From: a virus
Length of the DNA: 28,909 nt
Virus record (IMG/VR): IMGVR_UViG_3300034101_003382
Coordinates: 1-28,909 of that record
Strand: one strand, 5' to 3'
Both the position numbers and the translations under genes were made by a program. Below are positions 6,315 to 13,436 of the stretch, piece by piece (the stretch's first letter is position 1; every line of letters begins with the position of its first letter). The notes under the pieces are model-generated. The model had not been told where the DNA came from, ran no database searches, and saw only the letters and a program-made list of their open reading frames with translations.

Positions 6315-6667
6315 GGCGAGTAAAGGTTTCGACTACATATCGGAGATTATATTAGCAAGTAGTGGTTGGTGGACAGGCCACTTTAAAAGTCTACCAAATG
6401 CTGTAACTGGCACAAATCAGTTAGCACTTGCTGCCTAACAAAAAAGGGCAGTAACAGACTGCGATACCGAATGAGGGTAGGTATCAAAAGTCTGTCGTTA
6501 AATCCCTCTGCACTTACAATGTCCAACGGGTTGTAGGTTAAGAGCAGTTGGAAAGATAGAATGAATCTTGTTTGTTCTATAATTCTATCTCACTATGAAC
6601 AAAATAAACTTGTAGAAAATATTTTTGATGCTATGATAGGACAGGGGTTCGACTCCCCTCTCGTCCA
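6314..6667 (+). ncRNA. ssrA: tmRNA (one-piece transfer-messenger RNA)
   Basis: The 5' end GGGCGAG (6314-6320) pairs with CTCGTCC (6660-6666); discriminator A6667. The hallmark GGTTTCGACT follows the 5' acceptor strand, and the T arm AGGGG-TTCGACT-CCCCT is perfect (6643-6659). Pseudoknot 1 is visible: GTGG 6362-6365 with CCAC 6378-6381, interleaved with GGTGGAC 6368-6374 and GTCTACC 6389-6395. After the typical TAACT, the tag reading frame starts at GGC 6409 and reads GTNQLALAA, stop TAA 6436-6438, with the canonical LALAA degradation end. CAGACT/AGTCTG further down marks a second pseudoknot region. tmRNA rescues stalled ribosomes with SmpB and tags the nascent chain; no smpB is in this window. 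CCA is not encoded. Confidence 0.93.
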
Positions 6668-6675
6668 ATAATTTT

Positions 6676-7029
6676 ATGACCAGAAAATTTTGCTCATACT
6701 GCGGAAAAAGAAAAAATAAAGGAAGTTTTCCTAAACACAGTATGTACAAAGACAATTTAGATAGTCGTTGTAAAAGATGTGTTAAAAAACAAACTAAGGT
6801 TCGCAACAAACTTCACAAAAAAGCGCCGCCTCGTCCAGAACTTTGTGAGTGTTGTAAAAAAGTACCACTAAAATGGTGTTTAGATCATGATCATTCTGAT
6901 GATAGTTTTAGGGGATGGATTTGCGAACGATGTAATACTGGATTGGGTAAATTAGGAGATAATTTAGAAGGAATTGTTAAAGCTGTGAATTATTTAATTG
7001 CCAAACAAAATGATAAATATATTAATTAG
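6676..7029 (+). CDS. Recombination endonuclease VII-like protein
   Basis: A 117-residue protein with an N-terminal CSYC...CKRC zinc finger (about residues 6-36) and the endonuclease VII core: CECC, then WCLDHDHSDDSFRGWICERCNTGLG, with the DHDH catalytic motif and the second zinc Cys pair. T4 gp49 (endo VII) resolves branched DNA; the short stand-alone versions with an extra N-terminal zinc finger are usually seen as homing-type endonucleases. It begins nine bases after the tmRNA, a position typical of an endonuclease that targets a conserved RNA-gene end. It overlaps the following glycosyltransferase by 20 bases. Confidence 0.85.
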   Translation: MTRKFCSYCGKRKNKGSFPKHSMYKDNLDSRCKRCVKKQTKVRNKLHKKAPPRPELCECCKKVPLKWCLDHDHSDDSFRGWICERCNTGLGKLGDNLEGIVKAVNYLIAKQNDKYIN

Positions 7030-7630
7030 GCTACATACCAATTTAGAAAAATTTTACAAAACGTTAAATAGTGTTTACAAACAAACGTATAAAAACATTA
7101 ATGTTATAGTATCAATCGACAATAAAGAAATATATGAGTATATCTGCGGTAGAAACAATGATTATCAACCTATATATATAAACCCAAATAATCTGTATGC
7201 TGGAGAACCTAATTTAGATATTGATCATAATTGTAAACATGATAATAAACAAATTTTTGGTAGATTATTTTTGCCTAATATTTATTTTAATATTCTTCAT
7301 CAATATGTTAAACCAGGATATATATTTTACTTAGATGTTGGAGATGTTATCTTAGATGATAATATGTTTCAAAACTTACTTGTTTATATAGAACAAGAAT
7401 ATAATATATTATGGAACGTAATGTCTAAAAATAAAAAAGTTATTCCTAATGAATGGCATGGATATCCAATATTGTGTAATATAGACAGTTCGAATATTAT
7501 GTTCCCAACTAAGTATATAATTCCTTGGACTGGATATAGAAGGGGTGATTATAGAGTGATTAAAGAAATTTGTCAAAAAAATCATAATATATTTGTTAAT
7601 AAATTATATATTCAAAAAGATTTCATATGA
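7010..7630 (+). CDS. Family 2-like glycosyltransferase
   Basis: ATG 7010 gives MINILIRLHTNLEKFYKTLNSVYKQTYKNI, the N-terminal pattern of GT-A family 2 enzymes (strand, RxxxL..sl.SVl.Qty.n). Residues about 103-113 (YIFYLDVGDVILDD) hold the acidic DxGD motif for metal and nucleotide-sugar binding. 206 residues, one GT-A domain, no membrane segment. It ends in an ATGA overlap with a second glycosyltransferase, so the pair is probably translated together and may act in sequence on one acceptor (DNA base, virion protein or cell-surface glycan). Very ATA/AAT-rich coding. Confidence 0.75.
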   Translation: MINILIRLHTNLEKFYKTLNSVYKQTYKNINVIVSIDNKEIYEYICGRNNDYQPIYINPNNLYAGEPNLDIDHNCKHDNKQIFGRLFLPNIYFNILHQYVKPGYIFYLDVGDVILDDNMFQNLLVYIEQEYNILWNVMSKNKKVIPNEWHGYPILCNIDSSNIMFPTKYIIPWTGYRRGDYRVIKEICQKNHNIFVNKLYIQKDFI

Positions 7631-8175
7631 TATATTATTTTACTCCATATCAAACAAAAAACTTAGGACAAGCATATAATCATTACTGTGATCTAGTACC
7701 AAATGATGATGATTGGATAACATTTTCTGATGGAGATGTTATGCAGTTACATCTGAACTGGGGGGAAATTTGGCAATCAATATTAGAACGAAATAATGAT
7801 GCCGGAATAGTAACTTGCTTATCTAATAGAGCGATCAAAGCAAATATAGATCAAGTAGTATTTGAAATGTATGATAAATCAGATATTATCGAACATAAAA
7901 AATTTGCTCTAAAATTATGGAATTCAAATGGCTACATAACAAAATCAATGACTCAAAAAATATTTTCTGGATTTTTCTTTTCATTTAAAAAAAGAACATG
8001 GAAAGAAGTTGGTGGTTTTATGGATGGTATACTTCATGTTGATACCGATTTTTTTCATAAAATTATCATAAAAAATAAAAAATGTTTGGTTGCTCAAGGA
8101 TTTTACGTTTTACATTATTATAGATTAATGGAGGGATGTTTCTATAAAAAGCATCTAAGAATTCCATCAAAATAA
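7627..8175 (+). CDS. Glycosyltransferase (GT-A fold, DGD motif)
   Basis: A 182-residue protein starting MIYYFTPYQTKNLGQAYNHYC. The segment NDDDWITFSDGDVMQL (about residues 26-41) is the canonical nucleotide-sugar-binding DxD, and the later FSGFFFSFKKRTWKEVGGFMD...HVDTDFFHKI is the acceptor-binding and catalytic half (GGF, then an acidic D.D). Similar compact glycosyltransferases occur in phages and capsule loci. ATGA-coupled to the upstream family 2 enzyme. Confidence 0.8.
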   Translation: MIYYFTPYQTKNLGQAYNHYCDLVPNDDDWITFSDGDVMQLHLNWGEIWQSILERNNDAGIVTCLSNRAIKANIDQVVFEMYDKSDIIEHKKFALKLWNSNGYITKSMTQKIFSGFFFSFKKRTWKEVGGFMDGILHVDTDFFHKIIIKNKKCLVAQGFYVLHYYRLMEGCFYKKHLRIPSK

Positions 8176-8215
8176 TAACTATTATTTAGACGATTTATTA
8201 AATTCAACTTCATAA

Positions 8216-8228
8216 GGTGTAAATAAAT
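8216..8228 (+). promoter_or_regulatory. Class 2 promoter motif GGTGTAAATAAAT
   Basis: CATAAGGTGTAAATAAAT lies in the short gap between the glycosyltransferase and the DUF6356-like gene. It matches the GGTGTAT class with one change and has no -35 box. Confidence 0.4.
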
Positions 8229-8254
8229 TATAATCTTTAATGGGTTATAATCAA

Positions 8255-8461
8255 ATGAATCTTTATAAAAAATGGATAAATCATCTTAAAGAAAATAATA
8301 TGACATATATAGAGCATTTAATTTTTGCTCTATTTTATGGATGTTCTTGTGTTTTTGCGGGAATTCTGTTAATCATACATTCTATATTGCCTTGTTTTTT
8401 TCCAACAGCAGGAAGCGATTTAGTCAGAAGTTTAAATAAACGATTCAAGAATAAAAACTAG
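8255..8461 (+). CDS. DUF6356-like small inner-membrane protein
   Basis: The product MNLYKKWINHLKENNMTYIEHLIFALFYGCSCVF has the DUF6356 layout: short basic N-terminus, a YxEH motif, one or two hydrophobic helices (about residues 20-50) ending HSILPCFFP, and a basic tail. The family is small, membrane-bound, of unknown function. Start 8255 matches the family's usual N-terminus; an in-frame ATG at 8240 would add five residues, and neither has a clear ribosome binding site. Confidence 0.6.
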   Translation: MNLYKKWINHLKENNMTYIEHLIFALFYGCSCVFAGILLIIHSILPCFFPTAGSDLVRSLNKRFKNKN

Positions 8462-8472
8462 ACTACCGATAC

Positions 8473-8501
8473 TTGACAATACGCATCCTATGCTGTATAC
8501 T
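8473..8501 (+). promoter_or_regulatory. Class 1 promoter of the DNA ligase gene
   Basis: TTGACA (8473-8478), 17 bases, TATACT (8496-8501). Here CCGATA lies immediately upstream of the -35 box instead of in the spacer, which holds GCATC. AAGGAG (8512-8517) precedes the start at 8526. Confidence 0.85.
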
Positions 8502-8525
8502 GACTAGACACAAGGAGAAATTGGA

Positions 8526-9839
8526 ATGATTCACGATTTTAATTATGTTATGGGAATGGTTCGTGATCTTCGTGCTACTAGCAGCACTATTGATAAACAA
8601 GGAATTATTCTGGATTATTGTGGACACAATAGTGCCGCAGCATCTTTCACCAAGAATATTTTGCTTTATACCTATCATCCGTTGTGGCAATATAATATCA
8701 CTAGTGATAATCTCAAGAAGAAGAATCATCTTGTAGCCAGAAAAAATGAATACAAAAATTTCTTTGATCTACTGGATGCTCTAAAGAGTCGAAAGATTAC
8801 TGGACACGATGCTATCTCTGCTGTGAATAGTTTTATTGAACACTATTCCGAATACGAAGAACTTATCCATTGTATTATTGACAAGGATTTGAAAACCCGT
8901 GCTGGAGATAAGATTATCAATAAGGCTATTCCTGACCATATTCCAGAATTTAGTGTTGCTCTGGCAGATAAGTATGAACCTAAACTGGTAAGTTGGAAGG
9001 ATAATTGGTATGTCTCCAGAAAAATTGACGGCGCTAGATGTATTGCTATTGTTGATAGTAATGGGGATGCTACCTTCTATTCCCGCACAGGAAAAGAGTT
9101 TGATACTCTTGGTATTGTTGCTGGTGGCATTAAGGCTCTTGGTATTACTGATGTAGTATTTGATGGTGAACTTTGTCTTGTGGATGATGAAGGTAATGAA
9201 GATTTTCAGGGAATTATGAAGCAACTGAAAAAGAAGGATCATACCATTCCTAATCCGTCATATAAGATTTTTGATATGATTAGCCATGATGAGTTTTATA
9301 GTAAGAAGGGCGAGAAAAATAAGCCATATTCTATTCGTTTGGCTAATCTAAATGAAGTTATGAAAAAGAATGAGTGTCAGTGTCTTACTGTTCTTGAGCA
9401 AGAACTTATTCATAATGATGAGCATTTTCAGGAGTGGGTTAAAGAGGCCGCTGATTATGGATGGGAAGGAGTTATGCTTCGTGCTGATGAACCATATAAG
9501 GGCAAGCGAAGTAAAGACCTACTGAAAGTTAAGAAGTTTTTTGATGACGAATACGAAGTGGTAGATGTTGAAATGGGACCATTTAGGTATGTTTCTAATG
9601 GTCAAGAGACTGAAGAAACTATGCTTAGTTGTGTAATGATTAAACACAAAGATCATATTGTGCGAGTTGGTAGCGGGTTTACTATTGATCAGAGACAAGA
9701 ATTCTATTGTAATCCGTGTAAAATCCTTGGGAAACAAATTTTGGTACAGTATTTTGAAGAAACCAAGAACCAAGATGGCGGTATCTCATTGAGATTTCCG
9801 ACCTTTAAGTATCTTTATGGAGAAAAAAGAGACACCTAA
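8526..9839 (+). CDS. ATP-dependent DNA ligase
   Basis: A 437-residue ligase that seals nicks in duplex DNA through a ligase-AMP intermediate. Motif I is KIDGAR with adenylated Lys at residue 166; later motifs are FYSRTGKEF (Ia/III region), VFDGELC, YGWEGVMLR (motif IV) and LLKVKKF (motif V). An N-terminal helical DNA-binding domain (about 1-150) and a C-terminal OB domain (about 330-437, ending in a PTFKYLYGEK motif VI-like end) complete the fold, close in size to T4-type phage ligases. Start follows AAGGAG and a class 1 promoter. Codons favour AAG, ATT and GGT. Probably active in phage replication and repair. Confidence 0.95.
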   Translation: MIHDFNYVMGMVRDLRATSSTIDKQGIILDYCGHNSAAASFTKNILLYTYHPLWQYNITSDNLKKKNHLVARKNEYKNFFDLLDALKSRKITGHDAISAVNSFIEHYSEYEELIHCIIDKDLKTRAGDKIINKAIPDHIPEFSVALADKYEPKLVSWKDNWYVSRKIDGARCIAIVDSNGDATFYSRTGKEFDTLGIVAGGIKALGITDVVFDGELCLVDDEGNEDFQGIMKQLKKKDHTIPNPSYKIFDMISHDEFYSKKGEKNKPYSIRLANLNEVMKKNECQCLTVLEQELIHNDEHFQEWVKEAADYGWEGVMLRADEPYKGKRSKDLLKVKKFFDDEYEVVDVEMGPFRYVSNGQETEETMLSCVMIKHKDHIVRVGSGFTIDQRQEFYCNPCKILGKQILVQYFEETKNQDGGISLRFPTFKYLYGEKRDT

Positions 9840-9863
9840 TTCCTCAAAATATTTGTTGTATTT

Positions 9864-9877
9864 AGTGTATCCTAAAT
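9864..9877 (+). promoter_or_regulatory. Class 2 promoter motif of HNH gene 9893
   Basis: TTAGTGTATCCTAAATATAAGGAG places the motif directly before the ribosome binding site of the HNH gene. It is nearly identical to the minus-strand sequence before the HNH pseudogene at 1033, suggesting the promoter moves together with the endonuclease gene. Confidence 0.5.
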
Positions 9878-9892
9878 ATAAGGAGACATTAA

Positions 9893-10501
9893 ATGAAAAA
9901 ATATAAGATATGTGGTAAATGTAATAAAAAACATAAAGAATGGACAAAGGGAACACAATGTAAAAATTGTAGATCTCTATGTAAAAAACAATGTTATCAA
10001 AAAAATAAACCTAAATATTTAGATAGAATCAATAAATATTATCAAGATAATAAAGAAGAAAAATTAAATTACGCTAAACAATATAGAAATAAAAATAAAA
10101 ATAAATGTAGTGAATATTTTTCTATTAATGCTGAAAAAATCTATAAGCAAAGAGCAAAAAGAGAAAAACAAAAAAGAAATACGGATATAGGTTTTAGAAT
10201 ACAATCAAATCTACGCAAAAGATTGTATAGGGCAATAACTACAAATAAAAAGTATCAATCAACATTAGAATATTTAGGTTGTTCGATAGAAGAATTAAAA
10301 ATACACTTAGAAAAACAATTTAAAAAAGGAATGACTTGGAATAACTATGGAAAATGGCATATAGATCATATTAAACCTTGTGCTAGTTTTGATCTGAGTT
10401 TAGAAACTGAACAAAAAATATGTTTTCATTACACCAATCTACAGCCCTTATGGGCTATAGAGAATATTAAAAAAAGTAATAAGATTTCCACCAACATTTA
10501 A
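9893..10501 (+). CDS. HNH homing-type endonuclease
   Basis: A 202-residue protein: N-terminal zinc finger (CGKC, later CKNC; residues about 7-27), a long Lys/Asn/Tyr-rich helical linker (about 28-110) that probably contacts DNA, and an HNH core starting near residue 155 (WHIDHIKPCASFDL, then CFHYTNLQPLW). Intact, and closely similar to the HNH proteins at 11868 and 403-1033. It sits between ligase and a nucleotidyltransferase-fold gene, with its own class 2 promoter and AAGGAG site. Such free-standing enzymes cut cognate sites in related phages and spread by recombination. Very A-rich coding. Confidence 0.9.
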   Translation: MKKYKICGKCNKKHKEWTKGTQCKNCRSLCKKQCYQKNKPKYLDRINKYYQDNKEEKLNYAKQYRNKNKNKCSEYFSINAEKIYKQRAKREKQKRNTDIGFRIQSNLRKRLYRAITTNKKYQSTLEYLGCSIEELKIHLEKQFKKGMTWNNYGKWHIDHIKPCASFDLSLETEQKICFHYTNLQPLWAIENIKKSNKISTNI

Positions 10502-10533
10502 AATTTTGCATGGACCAATAAGAAATATATAAA

Positions 10534-11064
10534 ATGTCATTGAACGATAAAGCAATAGCAGATATTCTTTCTGTTTTATCAAATAAATTTAATGATAGAT
10601 TTATAATTACTGGGAGTTTTGCTGATTATTGTCATGTCGGATATAATGATATTAATGATATTGATATATATATGACCAATACGGACTTTAATCTATTGCA
10701 TACAAAAATATATGAACCACCGAAATTTATATTTGTACAAAAATTTATTGGTATAAAAAAAAATTTAGGAAATACATTGTATAAATTCATATACAAAGAC
10801 TATAAAATAGATATTACTGTTATTGATCCTATATTATATGGGTGGAGATATGGTAATGTACGCAAAAATGCTTTAGACAAAACTGATATATCAGAAATCC
10901 AAATTAATAATAAGTTATATAAAATATTCTCTCCAATAGTTAGGATTAATCAATTAGCATCTCATAATTATACAAAAAAGAATCCGAATTATGAAGATAA
11001 AGTAGCAAAAGCAAATCTAAGGACAGAAAAATACGAGAAACTGTTTGGCTTATCCTGCTCTTGA
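10534..11064 (+). CDS. Nucleotidyltransferase-fold protein
   Basis: A 176-residue protein with the pol-beta-type nucleotidyltransferase signature: ITGSFADYCHVGYNDINDIDIYM (about residues 27-49), where GS lies in the helix-turn and the DIDIY aspartates would bind metal, and a third acidic strand YKIDITVID (about 88-96). Members of this superfamily transfer NMPs to proteins, RNA or small molecules, including AbiEii-type toxins. The GS-to-DID spacing is a bit long but acceptable. Partner and substrate unknown. The stop codon TGA lies inside the -35 box of the next promoter. Confidence 0.65.
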   Translation: MSLNDKAIADILSVLSNKFNDRFIITGSFADYCHVGYNDINDIDIYMTNTDFNLLHTKIYEPPKFIFVQKFIGIKKNLGNTLYKFIYKDYKIDITVIDPILYGWRYGNVRKNALDKTDISEIQINNKLYKIFSPIVRINQLASHNYTKKNPNYEDKVAKANLRTEKYEKLFGLSCS

Positions 11065-11089
11065 CAAGCCGATACTTGTAGTGTAGAAT
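11061..11089 (+). promoter_or_regulatory. Class 1 promoter of the HhH-GPD-like gene
   Basis: TTGACA (11061-11066), 17 bases with GCCGATA directly after the -35, TAGAAT (11084-11089). The upstream gene's TGA stop (11062-11064) is part of the -35. Confidence 0.85.
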
Positions 11090-11125
11090 CATAGCATATC
11101 ACTTGGACACTCTTTGGAGAAAATT

Positions 11126-11824
11126 ATGATTGTTGAGAACACTGTTATCCCGGTTCAGAATAATATTATGGACAAAAGCAAGGCCGATATTTTCTTTGAA
11201 ACTTTTCCGCGAGACAAAGTAGTTTCTTACAAGGAATATTGGGAGAGCGTTCGTCCTCAGAATGTTGAAGATATTTTTCGTCGTTATCTTTTTAGTTTTA
11301 TGAGTGTTCACACAACATGGAAGTCTAATGTTAGTGGATATAATGCAATTAAAGACTTTAATGATTGGATTGATAACAAAGAACTTCTTAGAGATAAAAT
11401 TAAAAACAGTGGGTGTGGACTATATAACAACCGTACAAAATTTATTTGGGATTTTAAGGATAAGTTTTGGGCGAATCCAAAAAACTTTTATCTAACAACT
11501 AAAAAATATCATGTTAAAAAGAGAGATTGGATTGTCAACAATATATCTGGACTAGGTACTGCAAAGGTTTCATTTTCGTTGGAACAGTGTCACCCTAATG
11601 AATGTAGAGTATTTTGTGGAGATACTCATATGTTGGAATTGTATGGTATGAAAACTCTAACTTATCAATCTAAAAAAGGTCTTGAACAGTATAAGAAGAT
11701 GGAAAGACATTGGAGTATTAATTGTGGCAAATTGGGGGTTCCTCCATATATTGCTAGATGTATTTTCTGGGATGCAAAACAAAACAAGTCAGATTCTCGT
11801 TATTGGTCATATGTTTTTGAATAA
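11126..11824 (+). CDS. HhH-GPD-like base-excision DNA repair protein
   Basis: Start ATG 11126 is preferred over an earlier TTG because TTGGAGA (11114-11120) is its ribosome binding site. The 232-residue product has a helix-hairpin-helix (INNISGLGTAK-like, actual VNNISGLGTAKVSFSLE, about residues 137-153) followed by CGDTHMLELYG with Asp at about 166, matching the layout of HhH-GPD glycosylases: hairpin GxGxxK, then catalytic Asp in DxH. Lys147 could act as the lyase nucleophile. The N-terminal 130 residues are helical and family-specific. Substrate lesion not predictable. With UvsE and ligase, it suggests a DNA repair set. Confidence 0.7.
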   Translation: MIVENTVIPVQNNIMDKSKADIFFETFPRDKVVSYKEYWESVRPQNVEDIFRRYLFSFMSVHTTWKSNVSGYNAIKDFNDWIDNKELLRDKIKNSGCGLYNNRTKFIWDFKDKFWANPKNFYLTTKKYHVKKRDWIVNNISGLGTAKVSFSLEQCHPNECRVFCGDTHMLELYGMKTLTYQSKKGLEQYKKMERHWSINCGKLGVPPYIARCIFWDAKQNKSDSRYWSYVFE

Positions 11825-11826
11825 TT

Positions 11827-11838
11827 GGTGTATATAAT
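11827..11838 (+). promoter_or_regulatory. Class 2 promoter motif GGTGTATATAAT
   Basis: TTGGTGTATATAATAAG begins three bases after the HhH-GPD stop and precedes the HNH gene at 11868. It combines the GGTGTAT motif with TATAAT. Confidence 0.5.
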
Positions 11839-11867
11839 AAGCAAATAACCATGCTTAGGAATATACT

Positions 11868-12488
11868 ATGAAACAATGTGTGAGATGTAAAAAAAATAAA
11901 AAATTGACCCAGTTTCATAAACAAAAGGCTTCTGCTGATGGACACAAATCATGGTGTAAAATCTGCACTCAAGAATATGGGAAAAAACATAAACAAAAAA
12001 ATAGAAAGAAAATTAAAAAACAACAAAAAGAATATAAAATCAAAAATAAAAATAATTTGAATGAATATAATAAACAATGGAGAAAAGATAATCCAGATAA
12101 AGTTTTTGAAATCCGTAAAAAATATAGAGAAAAATATAGAGATAAAATTAATAAAAGACGACGACAGAAACGTAAAGCAAATATTAATTTTAAATTAAGA
12201 ACTATCATTAGTAATCGTATTAGAATGGCTTTATCTAGAGGCTCAAAAAATAGTACAGCTTATGAATTAACAGGTTGCTCTTGGGAACATCTGAAACTAT
12301 ACTTAGAAAGCCGATTCACAGTCGGTATGAGTTGGGATAATTTTGGAGAATGGCATATAGACCACATCAAACCTTGTTGTAGTTTTGATCTTACTGATTT
12401 AGAGCAACAAAAATTATGTTTTCACTATACGAACCTACAACCGCTATGGGCTATTGATAATCTAAAGAAGTCTGGAAAATTATTATGA
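11868..12488 (+). CDS. HNH homing-type endonuclease
   Basis: A 206-residue paralogue of the HNH protein at 9893. N-terminal zinc finger CVRCKKNKK...CKIC (about residues 4-35), a Lys-rich helical linker (about 40-110), and an intact HNH core from about residue 162 (WHIDHIKPCCSFDL, CFHYTNLQPLW). It sits right after the HhH-GPD gene with its own class 2 promoter, and its stop overlaps the next start (ATGA). The start MKQCVRCKKNKK follows a weak TTAGGA site. Confidence 0.9.
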   Translation: MKQCVRCKKNKKLTQFHKQKASADGHKSWCKICTQEYGKKHKQKNRKKIKKQQKEYKIKNKNNLNEYNKQWRKDNPDKVFEIRKKYREKYRDKINKRRRQKRKANINFKLRTIISNRIRMALSRGSKNSTAYELTGCSWEHLKLYLESRFTVGMSWDNFGEWHIDHIKPCCSFDLTDLEQQKLCFHYTNLQPLWAIDNLKKSGKLL

Positions 12489-12613
12489 GTACAAACGGAA
12501 AAGGTTCCAAAAAAAGACCACGATTAGTAGATCAAGAAACATGGGATAAAAACTATGAAAGAATTTTCCGAAAAAGTAAAAATACTAAACATGGTAAAGT
12601 TCGAAAAAAATAG
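12485..12613 (+). CDS. Small basic protein with GKGSKKRP motif (42 aa)
   Basis: MSTNGKGSKKRPRLVDQETWDKNYERIFRKS... resembles the short GKGS(K/R)(R/Q)RP...NYDxIF proteins found in many phages, function unknown. Strongly basic, probably disordered at the start. ATG overlaps the HNH stop (ATGA). It overlaps the next gene in another frame, which depends on which start that gene uses. Confidence 0.65.
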   Translation: MSTNGKGSKKRPRLVDQETWDKNYERIFRKSKNTKHGKVRKK

Positions 12614-12857
12614 AACCACTTTCATATTATGCGACTGTAGAAGTGAAGTTTTGGTTTTAGAATACGATAGTGAATATGACCTAATTGAACTATCAATATA
12701 TGAAAATTTATCATCATACAGTCATAAGATGTCATTTTGGCAGAAACTACGTTACATATATCAAGTCTTAATAAAAAGCAGACCATATTCTGATCAAATA
12801 ATCTTAAATAAAGATCAAATTAAACATATAGCTAATTTTTTAACTTCAATAGCCTAA
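12591..12857 (+). CDS. Hypothetical protein (88 aa), phage-conserved type
   Basis: ATG 12591 gives MVKFEKNRTTFILCDCRSEVLVLEYDSEYDLIELSIYE..., a beta-rich N-terminal half with a CxC, then a helix-forming SFWQKLRYIYQVLIKSRPYSDQI. The pattern (SH3-like sheet, C.C.SE..vL..D, then FWxKlRyixqvlk.g.py.Dqi) is familiar from unannotated proteins of large phages. A start at 12555 would add 12 residues. Neither has a clear ribosome binding site; 12591 is chosen on the MVKFEK start. Confidence 0.6.
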   Translation: MVKFEKNRTTFILCDCRSEVLVLEYDSEYDLIELSIYENLSSYSHKMSFWQKLRYIYQVLIKSRPYSDQIILNKDQIKHIANFLTSIA

Positions 12858-12860
12858 ATT

Positions 12861-12874
12861 AGTGTATATTTAAT
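12861..12874 (+). promoter_or_regulatory. Class 2 promoter motif AGTGTATATTTAAT
   Basis: TTAGTGTATATTTAAT is followed by TTGGAGGG and the gene at 12889. Same form as the motif before HNH gene 9893. Confidence 0.45.
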
Positions 12875-12888
12875 TGGAGGGTAATAAT

Positions 12889-13053
12889 ATGGAATACGAT
12901 GTATATATTCAAGACAACTTTTACAAAACAATTTCAGCAACTTTTGTATCAAATATTCTCAGAATAGTAACTTTTGATATTCATAATAATCTTGTTCCAA
13001 ATTTTGACGATTCTAAACCAGCATCAATAAAGATCATCCCTGTAACAAAATAA
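12889..13053 (+). CDS. Small hypothetical protein (54 aa)
   Basis: MEYDVYIQDNFYKTISATFVSNILRIVTFDIHN... follows GGAGGG with good spacing and a class 2 promoter motif. Beta-rich, no cysteines, no membrane segment. Family not recognised; short beta proteins with this look are common beside small phage genes. Confidence 0.65.
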   Translation: MEYDVYIQDNFYKTISATFVSNILRIVTFDIHNNLVPNFDDSKPASIKIIPVTK

Positions 13054-13068
13054 TATGGAGATCATATT

Positions 13069-13257
13069 ATGATTATGAAAAACACAGTTACCGATGAACT
13101 CGTTAACAAAATTTATCACCTAACTAAAGCCCTAGATACTGCAAAAGACGCCATAAATACTCTGCAAAAAGAGAACGAAAATCTTAAAAGCCTATTGGAA
13201 AATATTAGCGGCGATCATGTAGAATATAACGAACACGAATATGCTGGTGTTATATGA
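13069..13257 (+). CDS. Small coiled-coil protein (62 aa)
   Basis: MIMKNTVTDELVNKIYHLTKALDTAKDAINTLQKENENLKSLLENI has heptad repeats over about residues 10-47, a likely dimeric coiled coil, and an acidic tail. GGAG at 13056-13059 supports the start. Its end overlaps the PspC-like gene (ATGA), so the coiled-coil protein may be a partner of that membrane protein. Confidence 0.7.
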   Translation: MIMKNTVTDELVNKIYHLTKALDTAKDAINTLQKENENLKSLLENISGDHVEYNEHEYAGVI

Positions 13258-13436
13258 GTTTAAGTAAATCAAGATCCAATAGAGTATTTTTAGGAGTTTG
13301 TGGAGGTCTAGCAGAGTCAACGGGGATTGATGCTCCAATAATAAGATTAGGCTTTATTTTAGGAACTATTTTTACAGGATCTATTTTATTTTGGATATAT
13401 TTAGTATTAGGATTAATTCTTCCATCTAGAGACTAA
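13254..13436 (+). CDS. PspC-domain membrane protein
   Basis: A 60-residue protein that is essentially one PspC domain: SKSRSNRVFLGVCGGLAEST (the RxlaGVCgGlA motif at residues 8-17), GIDAPIIRLGFIL, then a hydrophobic helix (GTIFTGSILFWIYLVLGLILP). PspC proteins sit in the inner membrane, sense envelope stress and bind PspA/PspB. A phage copy could stabilise or mask membrane damage during infection, but this is inference. Coupled by ATGA to the coiled-coil gene and by TAATG to the phosphoesterase. Confidence 0.85.
   Translation: MSLSKSRSNRVFLGVCGGLAESTGIDAPIIRLGFILGTIFTGSILFWIYLVLGLILPSRD

Noticed and set aside
6585-6809. Minus-strand frame over the tmRNA 3' end
   Set aside because: It covers the conserved tmRNA acceptor and T arm and the endo VII gene start; no upstream signals.
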